From: an archaeon
GTDB lineage: Archaea > Asgardarchaeota > Hermodarchaeia > Hermodarchaeales > Hermodarchaeaceae
NCBI GenBank assembly: GCA_016550425.1
Contig: JABXGS010000076.1
Location: 1 to 59,599 of the forward strand
DNA length: 59,599 bases
Reading direction: 5' to 3'
Below, piece by piece: positions 1 to 8,598 of the stretch (position 1 is its first letter; the number at the start of each line of letters is the position of its first letter). Position numbers and translations under genes: made by a program. Below the pieces are notes generated by a model that was given only the letters and a program-made list of their open reading frames with translations, searched no databases and had not been told where the DNA came from.

Positions 1-182
1 AACCACTCTATACCGTAATATACTAAAGTTCCAACGATTGCAGCAACTAAGCTGGCTAGTAGTGCCCGCTTGAACGTAGCCTCCATACCAGCGACGAGTT
101 TACCTGCAAGCATAATGACAACAGATATCACGATCCAATCAACGATGAAGATTATAGCGGTGCCAATAATTCCTGCTACCAT
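1..182 (-). CDS. Partial small membrane protein (N-terminal part only)
   Basis: The minus strand opens with ATG at 182 and runs off the window start, giving about 60 residues with no stop. A GGTGA lies about 8 bases upstream of the ATG and is a plausible ribosome binding site. The visible part begins MVAGIIGTAIIFIVDW and holds one long hydrophobic segment, a short basic stretch (FKR) and the start of a second hydrophobic segment, as in a two- or four-helix membrane protein. I do not recognise the family. The gene is divergent from the HdeD-like gene at 402, another small membrane protein. It is partial at its 3' end. Confidence 0.55.
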   Translation of the reverse strand, partial: MVAGIIGTAIIFIVDWIVISVVIMLAGKLVAGMEATFKRALLASLVAAIVGTLVYYGIEW

Positions 183-401
183 TATCAATTCACCAAAGAG
201 GATTATTATCCCTCATTGCATTCATCTTCGATAAAAGCCTTAGGTACTTCTGTTAATCTATCAAATAAAAACGAACAATTGGTTTCTTAGCTGAAATTCG
301 TTTTTTCACTAAAAGTTCAATTCATGTTGTTCGAATCAGCTTTCATAAAAGCTAAACACATATTAAGGGTTCTTTTTCACCCCACCAATGGTGCATTCTT
401 A

Positions 402-950
402 ATGAGTGAAACAGTAATTCCTATGTGGTTACGTATTCTCAATATCATCGTTGGTTTCATTACTATCGGTGTCGCCTTTGCAGTTATATGGTTTGATTGG
501 CTACAAGTCCTAACGATACTCGTTTTAATTACCTTTCTCGGAGTGATTCTTATCTTCTTAGGGGTTGGTAATTTGGTCGGGGGACTTCTGTCTAAACAAA
601 CACCTACTTGGCTAAGGGTCCTTACCGTCATACTTGGAATCCTTATGCTTTCGTTAGCCAGTCTGGTAATCGCCTTCCCCGCTTTTGGTGAACTTCTGCT
701 GATTTGGTTACTAGTCATAGGTCTCCTTGTAAACGGCTTAAATACCATTGTTTTTGGTGCAATGATAACTGAGCTTCCAGGTTGGTATCGTGGGTGGCTT
801 GTTATCATTGGTTTCATCGGCATTATCTTATCCTTTGTAGTCATCGCTTTACCTGGATTTGGGTATCTACTTCTTATCATCTATGTAGCCCTTGGCTTCA
901 TGATGTTTGGATTTAATGCCCTCGTCAAAGGAATCACAGGTCACCACTAA
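402..950 (+). CDS. HdeD-like (DUF308) six-helix membrane protein
   Basis: About 182 residues, nearly all hydrophobic, arranged as six predicted membrane helices in three similar hairpins separated by short loops with W-L-R or W-Y-R-G motifs (PTWLRVLTV, PGWYRGWLVI). This repeated-hairpin layout is typical of the HdeD/DUF308 family, whose molecular role is poorly known outside enterobacterial acid resistance. I prefer the ATG at 402 (MSETVIPMW) because the 26 extra residues from the in-frame ATG at 324 are not membrane-like and have no ribosome binding site, whereas GGTG lies about 10 bases before 402. A strong terminator follows, so this looks monocistronic. Confidence 0.7.
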   Translation: MSETVIPMWLRILNIIVGFITIGVAFAVIWFDWLQVLTILVLITFLGVILIFLGVGNLVGGLLSKQTPTWLRVLTVILGILMLSLASLVIAFPAFGELLLIWLLVIGLLVNGLNTIVFGAMITELPGWYRGWLVIIGFIGIILSFVVIALPGFGYLLLIIYVALGFMMFGFNALVKGITGHH

Positions 951-993
951 GCAACCAAACTGCCTACTTATTAGGGATATAGGCGTTATAGCT

Positions 994-1029
994 GAAGGCG
1001 GTGCTTATCAACCGCCTTCTTGGTTTTTT
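994..1029 (+). terminator. Hairpin plus T-run terminator after the HdeD-like gene
   Basis: A perfect nine-base-pair stem (GAAGGCGGT at 994-1002 and ACCGCCTTC at 1011-1019) with an eight-base loop is followed by TGGTTTTTTT. Archaeal termination mainly needs the T-run; the hairpin may strengthen it. It lies about 45 bases past the stop codon at 950. Confidence 0.7.
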
Positions 1030-1655
1030 TGCACTGATAGAGGTTTTTGACTTCTATTATCTATCTGGTAGTTCTTTTCTCCCGCTCAAAGGAGAATTCA
1101 GTGGAAAAACCCAATAGTCTTTTTTTCCAACATATCAACAGATTCTTCTACTAAGTCGAAGCGGAAAAAAGTTAAGACAATAAATATCTGCAGAAAAATG
1201 AAACTCTTTGGCAATGAGTGAAGTGAGGTGGCTTTTCTGGTTACTACCCGAAAAAAATCTTTGAAAAACTTACGCGGTTATCGCTCCCCAGAAACGCCTT
1301 CTTTGGTCTTTGTGGCTAAGAAACATCATATGAAAAATTTTGTAGGTTAATACTCTTATCATGTAAAAATCATTTAACCTCGAATTATATTGAGCATATC
1401 ACTCTCACAAAAACAACAGATTTTCATTTTAGATTGATTCTTCTTATTCATTTTTTGAAAAATTATATGTGACTGTAATTATCACAATTATGACAATGAT
1501 GCCCAAGATTATGACATATCCGACATCGAAAATGATCAAGCCAATAACGGTATCAGACCTACATGGCTGAACAACTCCAAAAGCTTAATACGTCACACGT
1601 CAAACTCATCACCGCATACAATATACCAGAAAACTCCGAACTGTGCTTTGTAATA
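1030..1655. other. AT-rich intergenic stretch with no convincing gene
   Basis: About 600 bases with no supported gene. An extended reading of the permease from ATG 1563 is possible but its 31 extra residues look unlike the family. On the minus strand roughly 1443-1560 can be read as a short hydrophobic peptide ending SKNE, but it lacks a clear start and may be chance or a remnant. Several T-runs are present (around 1121 and 1450). I see no tRNA, repeat array or obvious insertion sequence here. Confidence 0.4.
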
Positions 1656-3176
1656 ATGAACCAACAAAGAATAAGACATCGGCAAACTCCGAAAGAGCAT
1701 ATCAAAAATTTATGGATGAATTTTTACCATTCCAAGTATGGTCCTGTTGGGCTCGGAATTATTTTGTTCACTATTTTCATGGCTATTCTAGCACCGATAT
1801 TATTCCCAATCTATCCTGGATTACGGGTTGGAAATGTTGTGGGACCACCAAAGTGTGCGCCTGGTTGGTTAGCCTTTCTTGATCCTCTTGCAGCTCCCAC
1901 GGGTAATTACATTCCAGACCCCTTTTTTACAGACAACTCTAGTTGTATAATGGGCGCTTCTAACCCCTCTGTTGCCAACTTTTCGTATGATATGGATGAA
2001 TTTATTGCCGGTCAACGTTCTGTTAAATTTTCTCTATTTGAGAATAATAGCTCAGATGCATATTCAGAAAGCGTATGGGGGAAAATTAGTTTCATCTTTC
2101 CCTATCGTACGCCAGCAGATATTGCTATTCAATTTGCTATGAAATCAAAATTCACAGGTAATTTCACACACAATTCCGTCATCCCATATCTGGAAGTATA
2201 TCTTCCAAATGACACACCTCCTGTATCGGTAAATTACTATCATTTTGAATTTACTTCATTCAACTCTGATTGGGAAATTTATCGACGGCCAATTGTTTCC
2301 CTCCTCTGCAATCACATTTTTCGACCTTTTGAAAATGTGACCATCGAATTCGGACTATACTTTACAGAAGAAGATGCAAGTCGAACCGGAACCATCGAAT
2401 TTTGGTTCGATCAAATGGAAATCCGGGGAGTAAGCCGTTATTACGGCTTGCTTGGAACGAGTACGGATGGTAACGATATTCTATCACAGCTCTTTTGGGC
2501 ATCTCATATATCACTCTATGTCGCCTTATCAACCGCATTAATTAGCGGTACAATCGGTCTCTGCACCGGACTTATTGCAGGTTATACAGGTGGGGCTGTA
2601 GACGAAATTATAATGGCAGTTTCGAATTTATTCCTCATTTTTCCAATTTTACCGATTCTAATGGTATTAATGGTAGTGCTGCAAGGGGCAAGTTACGAAT
2701 TCATGATTTTGATCATAGCATTATTAACTTGGCCTCAAACGGCAAAAGTAATTCGTTCTCAAGTTTTAGTTGAAAAAGAAAAAGGCTACGTGGAATCTAC
2801 CCGCGCAGCGGGAGCCGGTTCCCGATACTTAATTTTTCGAACAATCTTACCAAATGTTTTGACAATTTTTCTGGTTCAATTAACATTGATTGCAGCTACT
2901 GCTGTAACAATCGAAGCCAGTTTAGGTTTCTTTGATTATCGACACAACTTCGACGAATTTCGAGGAACTCCAAGTTCACCAATATTCTTACCCATCAACT
3001 TTGTTTCTTGGGGCCGAATGATTGCCGTTGCATTCTACGGGAATGCCCTTGCTTATGGAGCATGGTGGATGTTTTTCCCTCCTGGAATATGCATAGCTGC
3101 CTTTGTTATTGGACTGACATTTTTAGGCTATGGCATCGAAATGACCGTTAATCCTAAAAAAATGATGAGAAAATAG
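1656..3176 (+). CDS. DppC/OppC-type ABC transporter permease with a large extracellular insert
   Basis: Membrane permease subunit of a peptide/nickel-type ABC importer. One membrane helix (GIILFTIFMAILAPILF, about residues 30-46 from ATG 1656) is followed by roughly 230 mainly polar, beta-rich residues, then five or more helices. The EAA-type loop that contacts the ATPase is visible as ESTRAAGAGSRYLIFRTILP. Usual DppC proteins are about 280-350 residues with a much shorter segment after the first helix, so this 506-residue form carries an added outside domain. The start is uncertain: ATG 1563 is in frame but adds an unlikely N-terminus. No binding protein, partner permease or ATPase gene lies nearby, so it is an orphan here. 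Confidence 0.75.
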   Translation: MNQQRIRHRQTPKEHIKNLWMNFYHSKYGPVGLGIILFTIFMAILAPILFPIYPGLRVGNVVGPPKCAPGWLAFLDPLAAPTGNYIPDPFFTDNSSCIMGASNPSVANFSYDMDEFIAGQRSVKFSLFENNSSDAYSESVWGKISFIFPYRTPADIAIQFAMKSKFTGNFTHNSVIPYLEVYLPNDTPPVSVNYYHFEFTSFNSDWEIYRRPIVSLLCNHIFRPFENVTIEFGLYFTEEDASRTGTIEFWFDQMEIRGVSRYYGLLGTSTDGNDILSQLFWASHISLYVALSTALISGTIGLCTGLIAGYTGGAVDEIIMAVSNLFLIFPILPILMVLMVVLQGASYEFMILIIALLTWPQTAKVIRSQVLVEKEKGYVESTRAAGAGSRYLIFRTILPNVLTIFLVQLTLIAATAVTIEASLGFFDYRHNFDEFRGTPSSPIFLPINFVSWGRMIAVAFYGNALAYGAWWMFFPPGICIAAFVIGLTFLGYGIEMTVNPKKMMRK

Positions 3177-3264
3177 ATCCAAACGTCTTAAACCATTGGA
3201 ATACAAATTAAATCAAACAATGATCAGGTCTTTTGAGCCGATTGAGATAATGAACAAGTTTTTT

Positions 3265-4806
3265 CTATCCATGCGGTTCATCTGATTGTGTTTTATCCTC
3301 GATATTCTCTTTCTTGTTCAATATCACCTCTTCGAGATAAACCAAGTACTCCTGCTCTTTCTGCGTGTGAATCTTCTGCAGGTGGAGCTTTTGATCTTTC
3401 CACTCCACACCATGAAGGGGATATTTCATCATTGCGAGGCTACCAATAAGGAGGAAACCTATTGGTACTACTGTAAACACAAGGAAAACTCCCATCGACA
3501 CTGATGTAGGTTGTGCTGAGACGGGAAGGTCGGCGTTATAACCAAACATCGCCATAATTGAGAGTGTGAGGAAATGCGCAATCGATACTCCAGGCTTGGT
3601 GATTAATGCGTTGACTCCTGAATATGTCGTTTCTCGGCGTTTCCCAGTGAGAATCTCATCATAATCAATGGCCTCCCCCAACAAAGGTTGGTTGATCATC
3701 ACGAACGTCAATAATCCCACAAACATTAAACCTAGTGCAATCACGACCATCTCCACAGATACTCGTGGACCCCAGAACAATCCAATCACCAAGAATAGAA
3801 TATATCCGATTATCGCAATGAAAGACGCCCTCAACATGGTTTTTCGGAGTCCAAGACTAGAGATTTTACTCAGCAGCTTCCATAACACCCAGCCAAACAC
3901 AATCACAACTGGGATAAGAGAAACGATTGACATCCAGCCAGTAATAATCAAAACAAAATCCATTAAATAAACTAATCCGCTAAACATCGACTCTTGAAGT
4001 ACCACAAACGAAAAGATGGTGACTTCCAAGATTAGAAATGGCTTGTTCTTGAAAGTGTCGATAATACTCTCTTTGAAGCCCAATGGTTTCTCAGTCACCG
4101 CATAGCGATTTTCCTTAATGAAATAACTCGATACATACAGCAATACCCCTGCAATAATGGCAATAACCACCATCACGATTAAAAAAGTAGTTTTATCGGG
4201 GCTGTCTCCACCGAGTAACATAATCGGAAGAATAACCGAAAGGATTGAACCAGGCACCCCCAAAATCGTAGCAAAGGCTACAACATTCGTCCGCTCTTGT
4301 GCCGTAACAGCCATTTCGGCAGGGAGAATATTGCATATCAAACCAATCATGCTAAACAACGTGTCGAAAATAAATAGCATCATCAAATGATTCCAAAACA
4401 AGCCCACATCAGTAGTGTTGATTCCTGGAAACCATTGCGCAAATAAAGAATAAAGGACCTGTGAATTAAAAATGAAAGGAAACCAGACTAACAGAAAAGC
4501 TATCGTATACGGGATCACCCCGTACCGCAAGTAAGGAACTCGGCGCCCAAGTTTGGATTTAGTTCTATCTTGAATAATCCCAATCAATGGGTCATTAACA
4601 GCATTCCATCCCATGAACAGAATCCAAGAGATTGCTAGGAGTCGGGGGTCCAAATTATAGAATTTGAGATAAAAAATATCAATAGCTCCAAGAGCCAAAC
4701 CAGATAAGAGGATATTTGACGTATTAGCTGCGCTAAATCCCAGTTTTGCTTTTACAGGCACATAGTCGTCATAAGTTGATGCAGAAAGAGATTCAGAAGC
4801 GGCCAT
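3265..4806 (-). CDS. MelB-like GPH-family sugar:cation symporter
   Basis: Predicted twelve-helix major facilitator of 513 residues. The hallmark of the glycoside-pentoside-hexuronide family is clear: N-A-V-N-D-P-L-I-G, then D-R-T, then LGRRVPYLRYG in the loop between helices 2 and 3. Family members move sugars or sulfonated/glycosidic compounds with sodium or protons; the substrate here cannot be read. The C-terminal tail is polar and acidic. It is convergent with the permease gene and is not in an operon. The region just upstream of its start (4845-5061) holds the omega-RNA-like element on the opposite strand. Confidence 0.82.
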   Translation of the reverse strand: MAASESLSASTYDDYVPVKAKLGFSAANTSNILLSGLALGAIDIFYLKFYNLDPRLLAISWILFMGWNAVNDPLIGIIQDRTKSKLGRRVPYLRYGVIPYTIAFLLVWFPFIFNSQVLYSLFAQWFPGINTTDVGLFWNHLMMLFIFDTLFSMIGLICNILPAEMAVTAQERTNVVAFATILGVPGSILSVILPIMLLGGDSPDKTTFLIVMVVIAIIAGVLLYVSSYFIKENRYAVTEKPLGFKESIIDTFKNKPFLILEVTIFSFVVLQESMFSGLVYLMDFVLIITGWMSIVSLIPVVIVFGWVLWKLLSKISSLGLRKTMLRASFIAIIGYILFLVIGLFWGPRVSVEMVVIALGLMFVGLLTFVMINQPLLGEAIDYDEILTGKRRETTYSGVNALITKPGVSIAHFLTLSIMAMFGYNADLPVSAQPTSVSMGVFLVFTVVPIGFLLIGSLAMMKYPLHGVEWKDQKLHLQKIHTQKEQEYLVYLEEVILNKKENIEDKTQSDEPHG

Positions 4807-4844
4807 AACAAAAAATCTTGTTCAATTCGTATTTATCTTCATCC

Positions 4845-5061
4845 CAGAGAAGACCCCACCTTTGAGGGCAGGTATGAATCGAGGAGTTAAGCTAAGATTT
4901 TCCACCTAAACTAGATGCAGTCTCAATCACTAGGGCCGAGAACCAAGGTCATCCGGTGGCTGGGCAATATCGCCGGAACGGCGAGTAAATCCTGTGGACC
5001 AGTCGACACGAGTCGATGGGATGAAGCAGGAAGCTCCACACTTTAGGGTGGGGTAGTTCAC
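4845..5061 (+). ncRNA. Orphan IS200/IS605-type right end / omega-RNA-like element, no tnpB
   Basis: A GC-rich, clearly structured non-coding block in an AT-rich gap. Its 3' end has the arrangement typical of tnpB-element right ends: GATGAAGCAGGAAGCTCC, a six-pair stem (5034-5039 with 5048-5053) around a CTTTAG loop, then GTAGTTCAC ending at 5061. Further in is a tight hairpin GCCG-GAA-CGGC (4972-4982). In TnpB systems this region is the scaffold of the guide RNA and the bases just past the end act as guide. No TnpB or TnpA coding trace is seen on either side, and the left boundary is my estimate. It may be a palindromic non-autonomous element (PATE-like), a decayed insertion, or a retained RNA. 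Confidence 0.6.
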
Positions 5062-5180
5062 AAATGAGGTATCGGAGTTTCACGTTAGTTCCTCGACCAA
5101 CAATATAAAGTGCATTATTGGATTTTTTCTAAATCGAACTCGGAAATCACTTGGTCAAATCTATCAGAGAATACTAGGGG

Positions 5181-5501
5181 TCATAAGTCTGAGAGATCCA
5201 CTGCTGAACCTCGGATGCAGTAATAGTTCCAACGCATACTCATGGTCTTGGTGATTGGGCATTCTGAACAAAGGCATCCCTTCTGCTCTTGAATTGAATT
5301 TGATTCGCCGAAGGTGCAATAGACACGATTGATTTCCCCGGTTTCGTTGTTGGTCTGACACCTATTACAAAGACAGAGATGGACAGCGTTTTGCGCGGAT
5401 CTTTTCTGTTGATCCTTGGACATACTACCAATCATCATCTGATATTTTTCTTCAAAGGAGGCGGTTGGCCATTTTTCATCAGGTGTTACCATGATCTTCA
5501 T
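5181..5501 (-). CDS. DUF2769-like cysteine-rich small protein
   Basis: A 106-residue protein with eight or so cysteines in the pattern C-L-C-N-R-C, Y-C-T-F-G, C-L-C-S-E-C-P and Y-Y-C-I-R-G-S-A. This matches the DUF2769 pattern of paired CxxC motifs with a central G-C-L-C-x-x-C-P and a terminal Y-Y-C, seen mostly in archaea and likely to bind metal. Function is unknown. Start at ATG 5501 is used; an internal ATG (MIGSMSKDQQ) is also possible. It stands alone between the omega-RNA-like element and the antiporter gene. Confidence 0.65.
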   Translation of the reverse strand: MKIMVTPDEKWPTASFEEKYQMMIGSMSKDQQKRSAQNAVHLCLCNRCQTNNETGEINRVYCTFGESNSIQEQKGCLCSECPITKTMSMRWNYYCIRGSAVDLSDL

Positions 5502-5626
5502 CGCTTCTACTAGTATCTTCTAAAATGATTATTCAAGATATCGTGTTTAAAAGAATAGCTTAGAAATGTGGTCTTACTCCTCTGGAAGAGGTGATGAAAG
5601 ATTTACTAAAATCGAAACGCTGCTTT

Positions 5627-6934
5627 TTATTTGGAATCTGAATCTTGACCTTGGAAACCACATGTTTGCCCTGATTGTGTTGTTTCATCATTTGTTGGTG
5701 TTTTATTCTCATTATCGTTGTTCACTTCACCGGCTCTATGGATTGCCACTTTAACAGATAGTGGTCCAAAAAGCTGAAAGATAAGTGTTGAGATGCCAAT
5801 AACTCCCACTATGATAATTGCATATTCTGGTACTCCAAGTTGAGTCATATAATCTGCCATTACGACACTTAATCCAACTGCGACACCAGCTTGGCTAAAT
5901 AAGCATAATCCAAGATAATTCTTTACTGCTGTTGGGCTATCAGTGATTTTCGCTGCAATCCGAGTTCCGAAATATTTTCCTAGAGTTCGTGTTATGACAT
6001 AGATAATTGCCGTTGTGAAGATAAGTAAGCCACCTGTAACCAACAATACGGGATTAATCATTCCTGCCCCGAAGAACACAAAGAAGAGGAGAATAATCGG
6101 GCTTAGAATCTTTTCTGCTTCATTTCCTAACTCGATTGATTCCTTTGGAACGCGATTGCTAAGTACGATTCCAAATACCATGCATGTAAGTAAATAACTG
6201 GCATGTAGGAATTGAGCAATTCCAATAATCAGTATAATTACGCTAATCAGTAGCAGTATATATCGTCCATGATCTGTAACATTTTGTAGAAAATGGGCTA
6301 GAAGAATTCCAAATCCTGCACCAATAAGGATTGAGAGAACAATCTCGATTATGGGTGCAGCTACCAAGGCAATTAATGTCGTGCCTACGGGATTAAGAAA
6401 AAGAAATACAACACTAATCGCGATACTGGTCAGGATGATTGCGATGACATCGTCCATAATAAGAATAAACATTAACGAATCTGTAACTGCTCCTCGGCTT
6501 TTAAATTCCCAAATAATGTCTGCCGTTGCTGCAGGGGCGGTTGCGGCTGCAAGACTTCCTAAAAGAATTGCTAATATTGGGTCCTGGAGCCAAAAGAATA
6601 TTGCAAAAAATACCAAAAAATATGTTCCAAGTGTTTCTGCAAGCAAGATTGGAAAAAGCTTTGATGCGTTCTTTTTCACTTTATCAATCCTAAACTCATT
6701 TCCAATGTTATATCCGATGAAGCCTAGTGCGATGGCTGTAATGATAGGGGAAAATGAAAGTAGAGTTTCATCTATCATCCCAAAAACTAAGGGGCCGAGT
6801 AGGATTCCGATGGTGATGAATCCGAGGACTTGGGGAATCCCTAAGCGACGTTGAATCTCTGCACCAACGACGGCTAAGAAAATGATTAGGCCAATTATTA
6901 GGAGTGGATGAAATGTCGGTAGCGCTTGAAGCAT
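5627..6934 (-). CDS. CPA2-family cation:proton antiporter (Kef/NapA type)
   Basis: A 435-residue protein with about twelve predicted helices and no cytosolic TrkA-type domain. The N-terminus (RRLGIPQVLGFITIGILLGP) is the usual first-helix signature of Na+/H+ or K+/H+ exchangers of the CPA2 group, and the region with I-L-I-M-D-D-V-I-A-I carries the acidic pair expected for ion binding. The tail is polar and rich in N, D, E and T. It would exchange sodium or potassium for protons at the membrane. Single gene; a TATA-like stretch around 7048-7057 could drive it. Confidence 0.82.
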   Translation of the reverse strand: MLQALPTFHPLLIIGLIIFLAVVGAEIQRRLGIPQVLGFITIGILLGPLVFGMIDETLLSFSPIITAIALGFIGYNIGNEFRIDKVKKNASKLFPILLAETLGTYFLVFFAIFFWLQDPILAILLGSLAAATAPAATADIIWEFKSRGAVTDSLMFILIMDDVIAIILTSIAISVVFLFLNPVGTTLIALVAAPIIEIVLSILIGAGFGILLAHFLQNVTDHGRYILLLISVIILIIGIAQFLHASYLLTCMVFGIVLSNRVPKESIELGNEAEKILSPIILLFFVFFGAGMINPVLLVTGGLLIFTTAIIYVITRTLGKYFGTRIAAKITDSPTAVKNYLGLCLFSQAGVAVGLSVVMADYMTQLGVPEYAIIIVGVIGISTLIFQLFGPLSVKVAIHRAGEVNNDNENKTPTNDETTQSGQTCGFQGQDSDSK

Positions 6935-7045
6935 AAGATTCAGCTCAGAGAATTTTTTTGATGTTAAAGAACCGCTTTTCTAGTTTGTTACGTTGGCTGG
7001 TTTGGTCGACTCCTTTGTAGCAGTAAATCGCTATAATTATAGGTG

Positions 7046-7058
7046 AGTATATAAATAA
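7046..7058. promoter_or_regulatory. TATA-like element in the 6.9-7.3 kb divergent gap
   Basis: AGTATATAAATAAAC is close to the archaeal TATA consensus on either strand. Read on the minus strand it would give a leader of about 90 bases for the antiporter starting at 6934. A near copy (ATATATAAATAAAC) occurs about 195 bases downstream and serves the plus-strand gene. Confidence 0.4.
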
Positions 7059-7238
7059 ACGCCTTGGGCTAATCGTAAATAATTCTCCGTCACGTAATTC
7101 GAATATTCTAGACTAACGTGGCAAAGGCTGTGGCTAAAAGGGAACTGTCGCTACAACGGCGGCTTGCAGTTAATTTAATTAAATTTGGAGCCAAATTATT
7201 AATTGACGTTTCTAATGCTAATTAATTATAGTTATAAG

Positions 7239-7250
7239 CATATATATAAA
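7239..7250 (+). promoter_or_regulatory. Probable TATA box for the 7295 gene
   Basis: CATATATATAAATAAAC ends about 40 bases before the first credible start codons (GTG 7292/ATG 7295), the spacing expected for an archaeal promoter with a transcript start near 7270 and a short leader. Confidence 0.5.
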
Positions 7251-7294
7251 TAAACATAGTTGCTAAATTGACCTGTGACACACGCAGTAATGTG

Positions 7295-7846
7295 ATGGAA
7301 GTGACGCTAGATCATAAGAACATGGGGCGATTAACTGAAGGATATACTCTTACAATCAGTATAGGTGTCGCTATTACTATTGCAGGCCTCATCGCCTTTG
7401 GTGTTCTGTTACTTGTGGGTATTCCGTGGTTTACAATATCACTGATTTTTGTGTTCTTAGGTATGTGGCTTTCGACCAGTCAATGGAACGAGCTCATAAG
7501 GCTCAGAATAGTTACTGGGTTCGTTGCCTCCATTACTCATCCTACTCGCATTACTACCGCTGCAAATTTACTTAATATGAAGAAACACACCTTCGTCCAT
7601 TCATTAACCAAGCTAATCACACGTGGAGTCGTTGAAATTAACATTTTCCCAGAAGTTGATGCCTTTGGACCCATTGGCTGTAAACGTCCTAACTCCATTC
7701 CACAGGATTATCAGCCCATCACCACTACTCCACTCACTTCTCATCAGCTTATAACTAGAATCCTCCAATGGATTGGACTTATTGGTACCATCATCGCCCT
7801 CGTCTACCATATTATCGGATTGTTACGATACCTCGGCCTTTTCTAG
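7295..7846 (+). CDS. Membrane-anchored protein with a winged-helix-like middle domain
   Basis: About 183 residues. Two hydrophobic helices lie near the N-terminus (residues about 17-60), followed by a soluble segment whose spacing resembles a winged helix (ITHPTRITTAANLLNMKKH, then FVHSLTKLITRGVVEI), and a final membrane helix near the C-terminus. This could be a membrane-tethered DNA-binding or protein-binding domain. I do not recognise a named family. In-frame TTG 7268 and GTG 7292 are alternative starts. It lies just upstream of the ESCRT-III pair on the same strand, with about 135 bases between, so co-function is possible but not shown. Confidence 0.5.
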   Translation: MEVTLDHKNMGRLTEGYTLTISIGVAITIAGLIAFGVLLLVGIPWFTISLIFVFLGMWLSTSQWNELIRLRIVTGFVASITHPTRITTAANLLNMKKHTFVHSLTKLITRGVVEINIFPEVDAFGPIGCKRPNSIPQDYQPITTTPLTSHQLITRILQWIGLIGTIIALVYHIIGLLRYLGLF

Positions 7847-7982
7847 GAGGACTCATTTCGAAGTATTGGACCTGGAATTGATTCTCTTTTTGCGAATCGA
7901 TACATAGAACCGTGCCATTAAAGGCTATGAGCCCAAAAGTATAATAGGTTCGATTTGAAGGGTTGACAGGAAGGTAACGATA

Positions 7983-8594
7983 ATGTCTGCTATTCGCCGA
8001 TTTATGTCATGGCTGGGCGGCGGACCCGATCTGAAGAAACTCATCTTCCGCCTCGATGTCTTCTGCCGGAAGCTCGACTTACAACGGAAGATGCTCGAAA
8101 AAGAGGCGAGTAAAAGCCGCCAGAGGGCCAAAAAGTACCGGCTTCAAGGAAATATGGATGCGACGCGGATGTACTTACAACACCATCTGCGCTTCCAAAA
8201 ATGGGCCCTTAGTGTAGACGCGTATCGTCTACGAATTGAAGGATTACAAACACAGCTACGCCAAAGTGAAGCCATGGGTGAAGTGGCAAAAATCCTTGGG
8301 CAACTCAACTCTGCCCTCGGAGGGCTTAAGAACCAGGTGAAAGTTCCTGAAGTTGCCAAACTCGTAGATCAAATTGAAGGAAACCTCCGCCACTTCGAAA
8401 TGACCCAAGAAGTAGCCGAAGCAGGAATGGAACGAATGGCGGTATCAACTGAAGTCACCGATGGCGAGGTAAAGGATGCACTTCGAGAGCTCGATTCTGA
8501 AATTGAAGTAGAAACGGGCACCTCGCTTCCCGAGCCCGAAAAGCGGGTCTCGGAACTCGAAAAAGAAATTGAGCGATTAAAGGAGGAGGGCTAG
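7983..8594 (+). CDS. ESCRT-III (Snf7 family) protein, Vps2/24/46-like
   Basis: 203 residues, almost entirely charged alpha-helix. The layout fits ESCRT-III: a basic N-terminal hairpin (KKLIFRLDVFCRKLDLQRKM, with S-R-Q-R-A-K-K-Y after it), a second helix region (LRIEGLQTQLRQSEAMGEVA), then an acidic part, an M-x-R-M region, and a short amphipathic C-terminal helix (EKRVSELEKEIERLKEEG) that resembles an MIM motif for Vps4. The M-E-R-M-A-V-S-T-E-V segment fits the Vps2/24/46 branch of Asgard ESCRT-III as I know it. These proteins form membrane-remodelling filaments. Start ATG 7983 has GGAAGG upstream. The partner ESCRT-III gene follows after 4 bases; no Vps4 is in the window. Confidence 0.78.
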   Translation: MSAIRRFMSWLGGGPDLKKLIFRLDVFCRKLDLQRKMLEKEASKSRQRAKKYRLQGNMDATRMYLQHHLRFQKWALSVDAYRLRIEGLQTQLRQSEAMGEVAKILGQLNSALGGLKNQVKVPEVAKLVDQIEGNLRHFEMTQEVAEAGMERMAVSTEVTDGEVKDALRELDSEIEVETGTSLPEPEKRVSELEKEIERLKEEG

Positions 8595-8598
8595 AAAA

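Noticed and set aside
324..401. N-terminal extension of the HdeD-like gene from ATG 324
   Set aside because: The extra 26 residues are not membrane-like and there is no ribosome binding site before 324, while one precedes 402.
377..880. Long open frame on the minus strand opposite the HdeD-like gene
   Set aside because: Basic, low-complexity translation with many P, T, K and R; an antisense shadow of a membrane-protein gene.
1443..1560. Minus-strand hydrophobic mini-ORF
   Set aside because: No good start codon or ribosome binding site; too short to support as a gene.
4845..5061. SRP RNA or RNase P RNA
   Set aside because: The conserved SRP Alu/S-domain and RNase P core sequences are not seen; the GTAGTTCAC end fits an IS605-type right end better.
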